Source of the DNA: Muribaculum gordoncarteri | Lineage (GTDB): Bacteria; Bacteroidota; Bacteroidia; Bacteroidales; Muribaculaceae | NCBI RefSeq assembly: GCF_004803695.1 | Contig: NZ_CP039393.1 | Coordinates: 1-64,000 of the forward strand | Direction: 5' to 3' | Length of the DNA stretch: 64,000 nt | Shown: piece by piece, positions 54,284 to 63,994 of the stretch | Numbering within the stretch: the stretch's first letter is position 1 | Layout of the letters: each line of letters begins with the position of its first letter | The notes under the pieces: model-generated | Database searches by the model: none | The model's input: only the letters and a program-made list of their open reading frames with translations | What the model was told of the DNA's origin: nothing | Position numbers and translations under genes: made by a program

Positions 54284-56180
54284 GCGTGTCGCGATAACGG
54301 TCTACATCGTTACGACGGCGGTGTTGGCCGTCACCACATTCATGTCGCCGTCGGTCTACTCGTCGGTGTGGTTTGTCACGTTGCTTGCATTGTGGGGCGT
54401 TACGCTCGTCGCGGGCATGGTGATGACCGGCATGTGGCACCGGTTGCCGTCGTTTCTGTTGCACTCGTCGTTTGTGCTGATGCTTGCGGGCGGGCTGGTG
54501 ACCTACGTTTCAGGCGAGAAGGGTTACGTGACAATGTCGCCGGGCGATGAGGTGTCGTCGTTTAATCTTGAATCGGGAGGAGTGTCGCAGCTGTCTGTGA
54601 CATTGCGGCTCGACAGCTTCCATGTGGAATATTATCCCGGCGGCGTGGCTCCGAAGGATTATGTCAGCTTCATCCGTGTCGACGGCGAGCCTTGCCGCAT
54701 ATCGATGAACAATATACTTGAACGTGACGGTTATCGTTTCTACCAGTCGTCCTACGATGGACGGGGCGGCACACTGCTTACTGTGAACCATGATCCGTGG
54801 GGCACGGGCATAAGCTATGCCGGATACATGTTGCTTGCCGTGGGCGGCTTGATGCTGATGTTGTGGCATAAAGGGCGGTTCATGACATTGTTGCGCGGAT
54901 TGAGCGTTGTCGCGATGCTGTTGTTGTGCTACAATGTGGCCGATGCCTCCTCGATAAAGGGAATTACCCGCGAGCAGGGCGATTCGCTTGCGTCACGGCA
55001 GGTCATCTACAATGGCAGGGTGGCTCCATTCAACACTCTTGCGCGTGACTTCGTGACGAAGCTGTCGGGCAGCGCATCCTATAGGGGGCTGTCGGTCGAG
55101 CAGGTCGTAGCCTCATGGCTGTTATATCCCGAGGAGTGGCAACACCAGCCCATAATATCGATAGAGAGCGACGAATTGTGTAGCAGGCTCGGCATCGAGG
55201 GTGGCATGGCGCGAATGACCGACCTCTTTGACGATGAGGGTCGTTACAGGCTGGAGGCGATGTATAAAGGCACCGACCGCGGACTTGACCGTGACATACT
55301 TGAAGTGGACGAAAAGGTGGGGCTGGTGCTGATGCTTACCTCCGATGAGCTGATAGTGCCGCGTGGCGATGATGTGGCTCCGTTGTCACGGGCCAAGGTC
55401 GCGGTGGAGATTGCGTATAACCGATTGCCGCTTGAACGGATTTTCTTCATGTTCACACTGTCGATGGCCGTGATTGCTTTTTTAGCGTTTGCCATGAAGT
55501 GGCGTTGTCGCAGGCTGCTTGTCGCGGCACTCTATGTTTCGCTGTCGCTTCAGGCGTTGAATTACGCCATGCGATGGTATGTGTCGGGCTCGATTCCGCT
55601 TGCCGACGGTTACGAAACCATGCAGTTCCTGTCGTTGGCAGTTCTTGTGCTGACCTGTGTTATTTACCGGCGAAATGAGTTTGCATTGCCGTCGGGCATG
55701 CTGCTTGCCGGTTTTGCCGGACTTGTGGCGTGGCTCGGCGAGTCGAATCCGACGATAACGCCGCTGTTGCCTGTGCTGTCGTCGCCTTGGCTGAGCCTGC
55801 ACGTGACATTGGTGATGATAGCCTATGCGCTGCTTTCGTTCACGATGCTCAACGGCATTGTGGCTCTCGCTATGAAGCGTGAGCGTGAGCGGCTGATGGC
55901 GATGAGTACGGTGCTGCTCTATCCGGGAGTGGTGCTGCTCGGCATCGGAATATTCGCCGGTGCAGTGTGGGCCAATGTGTCATGGGGGCGATATTGGGGA
56001 TGGGACCCGAAGGAAACATGGGCATTGATTACATTCTTGGTCTATGCGGTGCCGCTTCACACTTCGATTGCCAAGTTGCGCACTCCGCTCAACTTCCATA
56101 TCTACCTGATTCTGGCATTCCTGACCGTGATAATGACCTACTTCGGCGTCAACCTCCTGCCCTCGCTGCACGCGTATTAA
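54261..56180 (+). CDS. ResB-CcsA fusion, cytochrome c haem ligase (system II)
   Basis: A 639-residue polytopic protein. The N-terminal part (spans at about 8-30, 37-58, 62-80, then a large periplasmic domain) is ResB-like; the C-terminal part (about 415-639) is CcsA-like with eight or so helices, conserved histidines (LHVTLVMIAYALLSF, VPLHTSIAK) and the tryptophan-rich haem-handling motif WGRYWGWDPKETWALITF. Fused ResB-CcsA proteins are complete cytochrome c synthetases: they export haem and ligate it to CxxCH motifs. It provides the maturation function for the two cytochromes encoded upstream. The ATG at 54261 overlaps the Rid gene; ATG 54270 is an alternative. Confidence 0.92.
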   Translation: MSVMRVFKRVAITVYIVTTAVLAVTTFMSPSVYSSVWFVTLLALWGVTLVAGMVMTGMWHRLPSFLLHSSFVLMLAGGLVTYVSGEKGYVTMSPGDEVSSFNLESGGVSQLSVTLRLDSFHVEYYPGGVAPKDYVSFIRVDGEPCRISMNNILERDGYRFYQSSYDGRGGTLLTVNHDPWGTGISYAGYMLLAVGGLMLMLWHKGRFMTLLRGLSVVAMLLLCYNVADASSIKGITREQGDSLASRQVIYNGRVAPFNTLARDFVTKLSGSASYRGLSVEQVVASWLLYPEEWQHQPIISIESDELCSRLGIEGGMARMTDLFDDEGRYRLEAMYKGTDRGLDRDILEVDEKVGLVLMLTSDELIVPRGDDVAPLSRAKVAVEIAYNRLPLERIFFMFTLSMAVIAFLAFAMKWRCRRLLVAALYVSLSLQALNYAMRWYVSGSIPLADGYETMQFLSLAVLVLTCVIYRRNEFALPSGMLLAGFAGLVAWLGESNPTITPLLPVLSSPWLSLHVTLVMIAYALLSFTMLNGIVALAMKRERERLMAMSTVLLYPGVVLLGIGIFAGAVWANVSWGRYWGWDPKETWALITFLVYAVPLHTSIAKLRTPLNFHIYLILAFLTVIMTYFGVNLLPSLHAY

Positions 56181-56185
56181 GCTGA

Positions 56186-57406
56186 CTATTGCTTTTTTAA
56201 TTCCTTTAGTTTGTCGGTCGCTTGCTCATACCCTTGATCGGCGGCTTTAGTGTACCATTTTATTGCAGTATCGATATCTTGCTTAACCCCTAATCCATAT
56301 TGATACATGTATCCGAGATTATATTGTGCAGAGCTGTAATTCTGCATTGCCGATTGTCGGAACCACCAAATCGCAGTGGAATAGTCTTGCTTGACTCCGA
56401 ACCCTTTAAAATACATGAATCCTATATTGTTTTTTGCTGAGCAACAGTTTTGTAGGGATGCTTTGCGGAACCATTCTAATGCTTTGTTATAATCCTTTGT
56501 TATTCCGATGCCTTTTAAGCATCTATATCCCATTTCATCCTGGGCTTTGTAGTATCCTTTTGATGCTGCCTGTTCATACCAATGTGTAGCCGTATTCTCA
56601 TTTTAAAAAACTCCTAATCCTTTTTCATATATAAGGCCTAAATTGTAGGCCGATAGAAAATGTCCTTGTTTAGCTGCTTTTAAAAAGAGATTAAATGCAG
56701 CCTTGTCATCCTGAGGAACTATATCTCCGCTTTGATAGAACTTAGCCATGCGAAACAGGGCTTTGTCATAGTTTTGGTCAGCTGATTTCCTAAACCATTT
56801 CAGTGCTTTTGATAAATCTTTTTTTACTCCATAACCGTCGGCATATATTACTGCAAGGCAGTATTGTGATTTCGCATCGTTTTGGTTGGCCGCAACTTCA
56901 AGTAATGGCAATGCTTCTACGAAACGACGACTATTGTACAGTTCTATTCCTGACTCTATTGTTTTGGTTTCAGGCTTGTTGACTTTCTTCTCTTTTGGAG
57001 GATTTTGGTCCTTTAGCAGCGATAATAGATCGTTGATTAGTATTGTGTCAATTGGATGTTCGTTTATATTACGCCACGTTATGTTGGAGAATACAAGCCG
57101 CATAGCCGGCGGTAATTTAGAGTCGTCAATAATATATGGAAGGATTGTGTTTTTAGGCTTTTCGTTGAATGCGAATGTTATTTCGCTTTTTGTAAACTTG
57201 GATTCATAAGAGTTGTTGCTTGCAAGGAACAGGAAAAGTTTGCAGTCGATTATTGCATTAGCTAATATCTCCGGAAATTCCATGGCTCCGCCAATACCTT
57301 GCCAATCTATAAAATAGGATATTTTTGCACGGTCAAGGGCTTTGCATATACGATTGGCTGTTTCAGAATCTTTTCGACTGTAACTTATGAATATGTCTTT
57401 GCCCAT
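56186..57406 (-). pseudogene. TIR-domain protein with Sel1 repeats, broken by an in-frame stop
   Basis: Read through one stop codon the gene encodes 405 residues. Residues 1-130 form a TIR domain (GKDIFISYSRKDSETANRICKAL, given in part as DIFISYSRKD, then KLFLFLASNNSYESKFTKSEITFAF with a glutamate at the usual NADase position). Residues about 155-405 are Sel1-type TPR repeats (SQYCLAVIYADGYGVKKDLSKALKWF, AYNLGLIYEKGLGV, KNNIGFMYFKGFGVKQDYSTAIWWF in pieces). TAA at 56603-56605 (minus strand) interrupts the repeat GLGVF*NENTATHWYEQAA; the frame before and after is the same, so a single substitution (for example AAA to TAA) is enough. AT-rich relative to neighbours and alone in its direction: likely a transferred gene. 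A truncated TIR with four repeats (267 residues) could still be made. Confidence 0.85.
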
Positions 57407-57440
57407 GGATTAATTTACGATTTAAAAATTCAGTTTGTAC

Positions 57441-57448
57441 AAATTTAG
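57441..57448 (-). promoter_or_regulatory. -7 element for the TIR-Sel1 gene
   Basis: Minus strand TAAATTTG fits TAnnTTTG, 35 bases before the TIR ATG; no clear -33 box at the right distance. Confidence 0.35.
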
Positions 57449-57555
57449 TAAAAATCATTAATATTGAGGTATTAGGGTGAGATATTTACTGATTTATTAT
57501 GTATAAGGTCCGGTTTCCTGTAGGCCGGGCGAGAGTTCGGGATTTGTGGATAACG

Positions 57556-57588
57556 GAAAAAGCCCTTCGGAGTGTGAAGGGCTTTTTC
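57556..57588. terminator. Strong rho-independent terminator
   Basis: GAAAAAGCCCTTC (57556-57568) pairs exactly with GAAGGGCTTTTTC (57576-57588), 7-base loop, with T-runs in both directions. It ends the leftward barrel gene at 57620. Confidence 0.9.
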
Positions 57589-57619
57589 GTGGATATGCAG
57601 CTAAAAGATGTGCTGTTGT

Positions 57620-58363
57620 TTAGAAGTTGTAGCCGAGGGTGAATGTCCATGCTTTGTTGTGACCGTCGGGGTGTTTCTCGGTTTGAGGCAGCTCGCGCAA
57701 AACGTTGCGGCAGCTGAAGTGGTAGTGCGCACCGATGTAGTAGTGCTGCATGACGAGAACACCGAGTCCCATCTTCAGTCCCCAGTCGTAGGTCTGCACC
57801 ATTCCTTTGTCGCCGAAGCAGTCGCTCTTGAAGTCGCGACCTATTACCTGCGGAGCTGTAGGCTCGGTGTCGGATGTGCCGTAGACGGTGTATTTGTTGG
57901 CGCCGCCGAATCCCCATGCAAAGTAGGGACCGAAGTCGATCTGTACCTGAGCGAGCTCGGCCACACCCAGTCGCAATGATGCGAGGATGGGTATTCTGAT
58001 ATAATTGCCGGTAAGCTGGCCGTCGATAGCCTTCAGCACATTGTCGGAATTGACAAGATAGTGATAGGTGCTTTTACGGGTGTCCAAGAATATTCCGGGC
58101 TGAATCGAGAAGAAATTGCGCAGATTTATGTCGACAACCATTCCGGCTGAGAAGCCGCCTTTCCATTGGTTGTGGTTCCACTTGATGTCTTGAAATGCGT
58201 CATCATAGTTGGTGGTGAGGTTGGAGGTGTTGAAGCCCGCTCTCACACCTACCTGAAACAGCTTGGCGGGTACACCGTAGTCGATGAGGGTCTGGGCTTG
58301 CGATGATACTGATATTCCTATAAGCAGAAGCGCTGCAAATAGACGGGAAATGGTTTTAGTCAT
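57620..58363 (-). CDS. Outer-membrane beta-barrel protein (PorT-like fold)
   Basis: A 247-residue exported protein (signal MTKTISRLFAALLLIGISVSSQAQ) with an eight-stranded barrel pattern: KLFQVGVRAGFNTSNLT, WKGGFSAGMVVDINL, FFSIQPGIFLDTRK, YIRIPILASLRLG, AQVQIDFGPYFAWGFGG, DWGLKMGLGVLVMQHYYIGAHYHF, and terminal WTFTLGYNF. This is the common Bacteroidota OMP_b-brl type domain. Function unknown; such proteins are often stress-related or structural. Single gene with its own terminator. Confidence 0.8.
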   Translation of the reverse strand: MTKTISRLFAALLLIGISVSSQAQTLIDYGVPAKLFQVGVRAGFNTSNLTTNYDDAFQDIKWNHNQWKGGFSAGMVVDINLRNFFSIQPGIFLDTRKSTYHYLVNSDNVLKAIDGQLTGNYIRIPILASLRLGVAELAQVQIDFGPYFAWGFGGANKYTVYGTSDTEPTAPQVIGRDFKSDCFGDKGMVQTYDWGLKMGLGVLVMQHYYIGAHYHFSCRNVLRELPQTEKHPDGHNKAWTFTLGYNF

Positions 58364-58536
58364 AATATTGGAAGTATAATTTAATAATTGATAGTGTAAA
58401 ATTACTTAATAAGATTGAATAATACAATATCGCGGGCTGATAAATATACAAATAGACAAACAATACGGATAACATGGATAATTGCCGCAAATTCGTAGAA
58501 ATTTGACACACAAATTGATTTTCCTCAGCTGAAAGG

Positions 58537-58566
58537 TTGACAATTGAACAATTAGAGTTATTTTTG
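58537..58566 (+). promoter_or_regulatory. Promoter of the M16 protease gene
   Basis: TTG (58537-58539), 19-base spacer, TATTTTTG (58559-58566), about 25 bases before the expected start-to-ATG region at 58598. Confidence 0.6.
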
Positions 58567-58597
58567 CAAAAATTTATCACAAATCATAATTATTATT

Positions 58598-61516
58598 ATG
58601 AAATCAATCATCAATTACATTCTCGCGATTGTGATGCTGTCGATGACGGCGTTTTCAATCCATGCAGCGAAGTATGAGTACAGGACTGTACCCAACGACC
58701 CGCTGAAAGCCAAACTCTACACACTACCCAACGGTCTTAAGATTTACATGACCGTAAACAAGGATCAGCCGCGTATACAAACGTATATAGCAGTGCGCGT
58801 GGGTGGAAAGAACGACCCCGCCGAAACCACCGGACTTGCTCACTACTTCGAGCATCTGATGTTTAAAGGCACTCAGAATTTCGGAACATCGGATTACAAG
58901 GCCGAGGAGCCTCTACTCGATGAGATAGAGCGACTCTTTGAGGTGTACCGCAAGACTACCGACGAGGCCGAGCGTGCCGCGCTCTATCACCGCATCGACA
59001 GCGTGAGCTACGAGGCTTCCAAGATAGCTATTCCCAATGAGTATGACAAGCTTATGGCCGCCATCGGTGCATCGGGAACCAACGCATTCACCTCCTACGA
59101 TGTAACCTGCTACACCGAGGACATCCCCTCTAATCAAATCGAGAACTGGGCGCGCATCCAGGCCGACCGCTTCGAGCATCCGGTGCTGCGCGGATTCCAC
59201 ACCGAGCTTGAAACAATCTATGAGGAGAAGAACCGCTCTCTTACCAGCGACTCCCGCAAGGCTTACGAGAAGATGCTCTCGCTGCTCTTCCCCAACCATC
59301 CCTACGGAACTCAGACAGTGCTCGGAACTCAGGAGCATCTTAAGAATCCCTCGATCACCAATGTCAAGAACTATCACTCGCAGTGGTATGTGCCCAACAA
59401 CATGGCAATATGCGTGAGCGGTGATTTCGACCCCGACAACATGGTCGACATCATCACCAAGTACTTCGGCAACCTGAAGCCCAATCCCAATCTGCCCGTG
59501 TTGAAGTTCAAGGAGGAGGCACCCATCACGACTCCCATCAAGGGCGATGTTATGGGTAACGAATCGGAAATGCTGTTTATCGGATGGCCTTTCCCCGGAG
59601 CCGGAAGCCGTGAGGTTGAGGTGCTCGACATTCTCAGTTCTATATTGAGCAACCAGGGCGATGCCGGATTGATCGACATTGACATAAACCAGCAGCATAA
59701 GGCGCTTGCCGCCGGTGCCGGAATGTACAACATGGCCGACCGCACCGCATTCATGCTCATCGGCGCTCCCAAGGAGGGCCAGACACTTGACGAGGTGCGC
59801 GACCTGCTTCTCGCCGAAATCGACAAGCTGCGCAAGGGCGAATTTGACGAAAGCCTTATCGAAGCTACGATCAACAACTATAAGCGCAATGTTCAGAGCA
59901 GCATCGAGAGCAATGACAATCGTGTGAGCATGTTCCTCGACTCATTTGTCAACGGTACGGACTGGGCCGACGATGTAGCGTCGATCGACCGTCAGTCAAA
60001 GCTCACCAAGAAGGATATCGTGGACTTTGCCAACAAGTATCTCGGCGACAACAACTATGCCATCGTCTACAAGCGTCAGGGCAAGGACACCACCGAGCTT
60101 AAGATGTCGAAGCCCGCGCTCACTCCCATCGTGATGAACCGTGAGATGTCGAGCGACTTCCTCAAGGAGATTCAGTCGAGCAATGTGAAGCCCATCGAGC
60201 CGGTGTTCCTCGACTACAACAAGGACCTCACTATCTTCAATACAAAGAAGAGCAACATTCCGGTGCTTTACAAGAAGAATGAAACCAACGGATTGTTTGA
60301 CCTCACCTATGTGTTTGAAATGGGTAACCGTCACAACCGTCTGTTGGGTACTGCCGCTCAGTATCTCGACCTGCTCGGCACCAAGGACATGACCGCCGAA
60401 CAGATAAAGAATGAGCTCTACCGACTCGGATGCACTTTCTATATCAGCCCCAACACCGACCGCCTCTATGTGCGCATCAACGGACTTAGCGAGAACATGC
60501 CCCAGGCCGTGGCTCTTGTCGAGAAGCTGATGAACGAGGCTGTTGTCGACACCGAGGCTTATAACGGACTCGTGAGCCGCATATTGAAGTCACGCGACAA
60601 CAACAAGAGCAGCGAAAGCGCCAACCAGCGTGCGCTGCAGTCCTACATGATCTATGGTGATGCCGCCAAGAAGCTCAATCTCACCAACGATGAACTTCTC
60701 AATCTCGACCCGGCCAAGCTCACCGAGGCTATACGCGACCTCAATTCCTACAAGCACCGCATAATCTACTACGGCCCCTACAGCGAAACCGAACTGACAT
60801 CGCTCGTTGACCGCGAACACAAGACTCCGGCTGCGTTGAAGGATGTTCCCAATGTTCCCCGCCTTAAGATGAGAGAAACCACCGAGCCTATCATCTATGT
60901 GGCTCCCTACGACTCCAAGCAGCTGAAGATGATGCAGTACTCCAACAACGGCGAGAAGTACAATCCGTCGATTGAGCCTGTAGTAACCCTCTACAACGAG
61001 TATTTCGGAGGCAGCATGAACTCGATCGTGTTCCAGGAGATGCGCGAGAGCCGCAGTCTTGCCTACTCGGCAGGCGCTTACTTGTCGTCGCCCTCTTATC
61101 TCGACCAGCCCTACGTTTATATAACCTCTATAGGTACACAGAATGACAAGCTCTTCGACGCTATAAACGCATTTGACGAGATTATCAACAACATGCCGCA
61201 GAGTGCACCCGCATTCGCGCTTGCCAAGGAGGGTCTTGACGCCCGCTTGCGCACCGAACGCGAAATCAAGGACATGGTTGCATGGTCCTACATAAACGCT
61301 CAGGACCTTGGCGAAACAACCGATGTGCGCCGCCGCATATTTGAGGCTCTTCCCTCACTCACACTTGAGAATCTCACCGATTTCCAGAAAGCCGACATAG
61401 CAGGACGCACCTACAACTACTGCATCCTCGCCAATATCGACGACATCGACCTTGACGCTCTCGGCAAGCTTGGCAAGGTGGTTGTCCTCACGACCGATGA
61501 CATATTCGGTTATTGA
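58598..61516 (+). CDS. M16-family zinc metalloprotease (PqqL/pitrilysin type), exported
   Basis: A 972-residue protein with signal peptide (IINYILAIVMLSMTAFSIHAA) and the four-domain M16 layout. The inverted zinc motif HxxEH is intact at residues 82-86 (HYFEHLMFKG), with the distal zinc-binding glutamate expected in ELETIYEEKNRS and the second-half Arg-Tyr region in FQEMRESRSLAYSAGAYL. The C-terminal half is the usual inactive domain pair. Such clamshell proteases in the periplasm of Bacteroidota degrade peptides released by other proteases. It has its own promoter and a strong terminator, so it is a single-gene unit. Length is normal for the fused two-half form. Confidence 0.93.
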   Translation: MKSIINYILAIVMLSMTAFSIHAAKYEYRTVPNDPLKAKLYTLPNGLKIYMTVNKDQPRIQTYIAVRVGGKNDPAETTGLAHYFEHLMFKGTQNFGTSDYKAEEPLLDEIERLFEVYRKTTDEAERAALYHRIDSVSYEASKIAIPNEYDKLMAAIGASGTNAFTSYDVTCYTEDIPSNQIENWARIQADRFEHPVLRGFHTELETIYEEKNRSLTSDSRKAYEKMLSLLFPNHPYGTQTVLGTQEHLKNPSITNVKNYHSQWYVPNNMAICVSGDFDPDNMVDIITKYFGNLKPNPNLPVLKFKEEAPITTPIKGDVMGNESEMLFIGWPFPGAGSREVEVLDILSSILSNQGDAGLIDIDINQQHKALAAGAGMYNMADRTAFMLIGAPKEGQTLDEVRDLLLAEIDKLRKGEFDESLIEATINNYKRNVQSSIESNDNRVSMFLDSFVNGTDWADDVASIDRQSKLTKKDIVDFANKYLGDNNYAIVYKRQGKDTTELKMSKPALTPIVMNREMSSDFLKEIQSSNVKPIEPVFLDYNKDLTIFNTKKSNIPVLYKKNETNGLFDLTYVFEMGNRHNRLLGTAAQYLDLLGTKDMTAEQIKNELYRLGCTFYISPNTDRLYVRINGLSENMPQAVALVEKLMNEAVVDTEAYNGLVSRILKSRDNNKSSESANQRALQSYMIYGDAAKKLNLTNDELLNLDPAKLTEAIRDLNSYKHRIIYYGPYSETELTSLVDREHKTPAALKDVPNVPRLKMRETTEPIIYVAPYDSKQLKMMQYSNNGEKYNPSIEPVVTLYNEYFGGSMNSIVFQEMRESRSLAYSAGAYLSSPSYLDQPYVYITSIGTQNDKLFDAINAFDEIINNMPQSAPAFALAKEGLDARLRTEREIKDMVAWSYINAQDLGETTDVRRRIFEALPSLTLENLTDFQKADIAGRTYNYCILANIDDIDLDALGKLGKVVVLTTDDIFGY

Positions 61517-61551
61517 TAATACTGTCAGTTGACTGAAACGTGTTGCATAAA

Positions 61552-61586
61552 GTCGCCGGTTTCCCGGGTTTCGGGAATCCGGCGAC
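61552..61586 (+). terminator. Terminator of the M16 protease gene
   Basis: GTCGCCGGTTTCCCG (61552-61566) and CGGGAATCCGGCGAC (61572-61586) pair with a single mismatch; CTCTTTTT follows. Confidence 0.88.
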
Positions 61587-61656
61587 CTCTTTTTGTAAGG
61601 AGTGGCCGACGGTTGCCCGGAGGGTGGAACCGATACTGAATTATTGTGGCGAAATG

Positions 61657-61688
61657 TTTGTAAAGTTTAAATTGTTGGGTTAATTTTG
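61657..61688 (+). promoter_or_regulatory. Promoter of the YitT-family gene
   Basis: TTTG (61657-61660), 20-base spacer, TAATTTTG (61681-61688), a perfect Bacteroidales consensus, about 40 bases before the chosen ATG. It shows that a start at 61686 is not possible. Confidence 0.75.
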
Positions 61689-61733
61689 CACTTCAAAATT
61701 GGGAATTTTAATCAACAGTTAATCGGTATCTCT

Positions 61734-62681
61734 ATGCCAAAATTATCACGCAACATCTGGCTGTCGTCCAAGGACTATGTATTTATTGTCCTGGGTTTGT
61801 GCATCTACGCATTCGGGTTCACTGCTTTTGTTCTCCCTGAAAAGGTCGTTATCGGCGGTCTTGTCGGAGTGGGTTCACTCGTATATTTCCTTACCGACAT
61901 TCCTGTGGCCATCACCTCCTATGTATGCAACCTGCTGTTGCTCGCAATCGCCTATAAAATCGTAGGCCGTCAGTTTGTGGTGCGCACAGTGTTCGGCGCC
62001 ACGGTGCTGAACCTTCTCATAGGTATAATGCAGCCTCTTTTTCCCGAACCGCTCATTGCCCAGCAAACGTTTATGAACATCATCATCGGCGGTGTCCTTT
62101 GCGGAGTGGGCATCGGATTGGCATTCACCCATAACGGCAGCACGGGCGGCACCGACATCGTGGCCGCGATGGTGTCGAAGCGCAGCAACGTGTCGATAGG
62201 CCGCATGATGATATATTGCGATTTCTTGATCATATCGTCGAGCTTCTTCCTCTTTCATCAGATTGACAAGGTGGTCTACGGTCTTGTGGTCACATTCCTT
62301 GCATCGTTCATGACCGACCAGGTGATAAACACCAACCGTCAGGCCGTCCAGTTCACCATCATATCGCGTTACTGGGAGGAGATAGCCACGGCCATAAACA
62401 ATGAGGCCCGTCGAGGCTGCACCGTGCTCTCGGGAATGGGCTGGTACACCAAGCATGAGGTTAAGATGCTCATTGTCATGTGTCGCAAGATAGAGTCGGT
62501 AACCATATTCCGCATCGTCAAGTCGATCGACAAGGATGCATTCATCACTCAGGCCAATGTCAACGGAGTCTATGGCCAGGGATTTGACATGGTAAAGCTG
62601 AAGATGAAGCCCAGCAAGAATCATGACGGACTCGAAGAGCCGGCTCATGCAGTGCCTCATGATGCGATAAAACAAGAATAA
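61734..62681 (+). CDS. YitT-family membrane protein (DUF161/DUF2179)
   Basis: A 315-residue inner-membrane protein starting MPKLSRNIWLSSKDYVFIVLG. Five or six membrane helices cover residues about 14-220 (YVFIVLGLCIYAFGFTAFVL, VGVGSLVYFLTDIPVAI, GGVLCGVGIGLAFTHNGSTGGTDIVA) and a C-terminal cytoplasmic DUF2179 domain lies at about 222-300 (RRGCTVLSGMGWYTKHEVKMLIVMCRK). The TGGTDI and GxTVL motifs are family hallmarks. YitT proteins are widespread putative transporters of unknown substrate. Single-gene unit with its own promoter. Confidence 0.9.
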   Translation: MPKLSRNIWLSSKDYVFIVLGLCIYAFGFTAFVLPEKVVIGGLVGVGSLVYFLTDIPVAITSYVCNLLLLAIAYKIVGRQFVVRTVFGATVLNLLIGIMQPLFPEPLIAQQTFMNIIIGGVLCGVGIGLAFTHNGSTGGTDIVAAMVSKRSNVSIGRMMIYCDFLIISSSFFLFHQIDKVVYGLVVTFLASFMTDQVINTNRQAVQFTIISRYWEEIATAINNEARRGCTVLSGMGWYTKHEVKMLIVMCRKIESVTIFRIVKSIDKDAFITQANVNGVYGQGFDMVKLKMKPSKNHDGLEEPAHAVPHDAIKQE

Positions 62682-62727
62682 TAGAAGAAAAAAAGTGTAA
62701 ATGTGACATTTATTAGCGAAAAATGGC

Positions 62728-62735
62728 TATCTTTG
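62728..62735 (+). promoter_or_regulatory. -7 element of the serine palmitoyltransferase gene
   Basis: TATCTTTG, about 70 bases before the ATG. The expected -33 position has GTGACATT, without a perfect TTTG. Confidence 0.5.
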
Positions 62736-62806
62736 CAGCCTGCATTTTGGTAAGAAGTGCCATTTAGGCAGAAGTCAGTCACAAAACGCTTACTTACACA
62801 TAGACT

Positions 62807-63994
62807 ATGAAGCTATTACAAGCTAAACTGGACAAGTATCAGGAACCGCAGAAAGCTAAGGCTGCGGGCATTTATCCTTATTTTAGAGAAATATCGAGCG
62901 AACAGGACCCTGAGGTTATAATCAATGGCCGCAAGGTGCTGATGTTTGGCTCCAATTGCTACAGCGGCCTCGTGAACCATCCCAAAATCAAGGAAGCGGC
63001 CATTGCTGCAATTAAGAAGTACGGCACGGGATGTGCCGGTTCGCCGTTCTTGAACGGTACGCTTGACATCCACAAGGAGTTGGAGGCAAAGCTTGCTGAA
63101 TACGTTGGAAAGGAAGACGCTATGATCTATTCAACCGGATTCGGTGTGAATCTCGGTGTCGTTTCCACATTGACAGGCCGTGAGGATTACATCCTCTGGG
63201 ATGAGCAGGACCACGCTTCCATCATCGAGGGCCGTCGATTGTCGTTCTCTCAGTCGTTGAAGTACAAGCACAATGACATGGAGTCGCTTGAAAACCAGTT
63301 GAAGAAGTGCGATCCCTCAAAGGTAAAGCTTATAGTCACCGACGGCGTTTTCTCGATGGAGGGCGATGTAGCCAATCTTCCTGAAATAGTGCGTCTTGCC
63401 AAGAAGTATGATGCAAGCGTGATGGTCGACGAGGCTCACGGTATCGGAGTGTTCGGCCGCGGAGGTCGCGGAACATGCAATCATTTCGGAGTTTCCAAGG
63501 ATGTGGATCTCATCATGGGAACATTCAGCAAGTCATTTGCATCGCTCGGCGGATTTATCGCCTGCGACAAGTCGATCACCAACTATCTGCGTCACCATTC
63601 ACGTTCCTATATATTCACAGCCAGCATAACTCCCGCATCGACTGCCGCAGCTATGGCCGCGCTTGAAATCATGCAGCAGGAGCCTCAGCTTCAGGAGCAG
63701 CTTTGGGAGCTCACCCACTATGCGCTTGACGGATTCCGCAACATGGGCTGCGAGATAGGCAACACCTCGACTCCCATCATTCCGCTCTTCATCCGCGACA
63801 ACTACAAGACATTTGCCATCACTCGCGACCTTCTCGAGGAGGGCATATTTGTCAACCCCGTGGTTTCGCCTGCAGTGGCTCCCCAGGATACGCTGATACG
63901 CTTCAGCCTCATGGCCACTCACACCAAGGATCAGGTAACTACCGCCCTTGAGAAGATCCAGAAGGTGTTCAAGAAGCACGGAATATTGAAATAG
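62807..63994 (+). CDS. spt: Serine palmitoyltransferase-like alpha-oxoamine synthase
   Basis: A 395-residue cytoplasmic PLP enzyme. The substrate and cofactor motifs are all present: NCYSGLVNHPKI, GTGCAGSPFLNGT near residues 68-80, DEQDHASIIEGRRLS, the aspartate and histidine pair VDEAHGIGVFG (about 209-219), and the PLP lysine Lys242 in GTFSKSFASLGGF. Alpha-oxoamine synthases include KBL, BioF and SPT; the GTFSKSFASLGGF context, EGRRLSFSQ segment and Bacteroidota host favour SPT, which condenses serine with a fatty acyl-CoA or acyl carrier to begin sphingolipid synthesis, a hallmark of Bacteroides-type gut bacteria. Glycine C-acetyltransferase is the main alternative. Single gene at the right end of the window. 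Confidence 0.85.
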   Translation: MKLLQAKLDKYQEPQKAKAAGIYPYFREISSEQDPEVIINGRKVLMFGSNCYSGLVNHPKIKEAAIAAIKKYGTGCAGSPFLNGTLDIHKELEAKLAEYVGKEDAMIYSTGFGVNLGVVSTLTGREDYILWDEQDHASIIEGRRLSFSQSLKYKHNDMESLENQLKKCDPSKVKLIVTDGVFSMEGDVANLPEIVRLAKKYDASVMVDEAHGIGVFGRGGRGTCNHFGVSKDVDLIMGTFSKSFASLGGFIACDKSITNYLRHHSRSYIFTASITPASTAAAMAALEIMQQEPQLQEQLWELTHYALDGFRNMGCEIGNTSTPIIPLFIRDNYKTFAITRDLLEEGIFVNPVVSPAVAPQDTLIRFSLMATHTKDQVTTALEKIQKVFKKHGILK

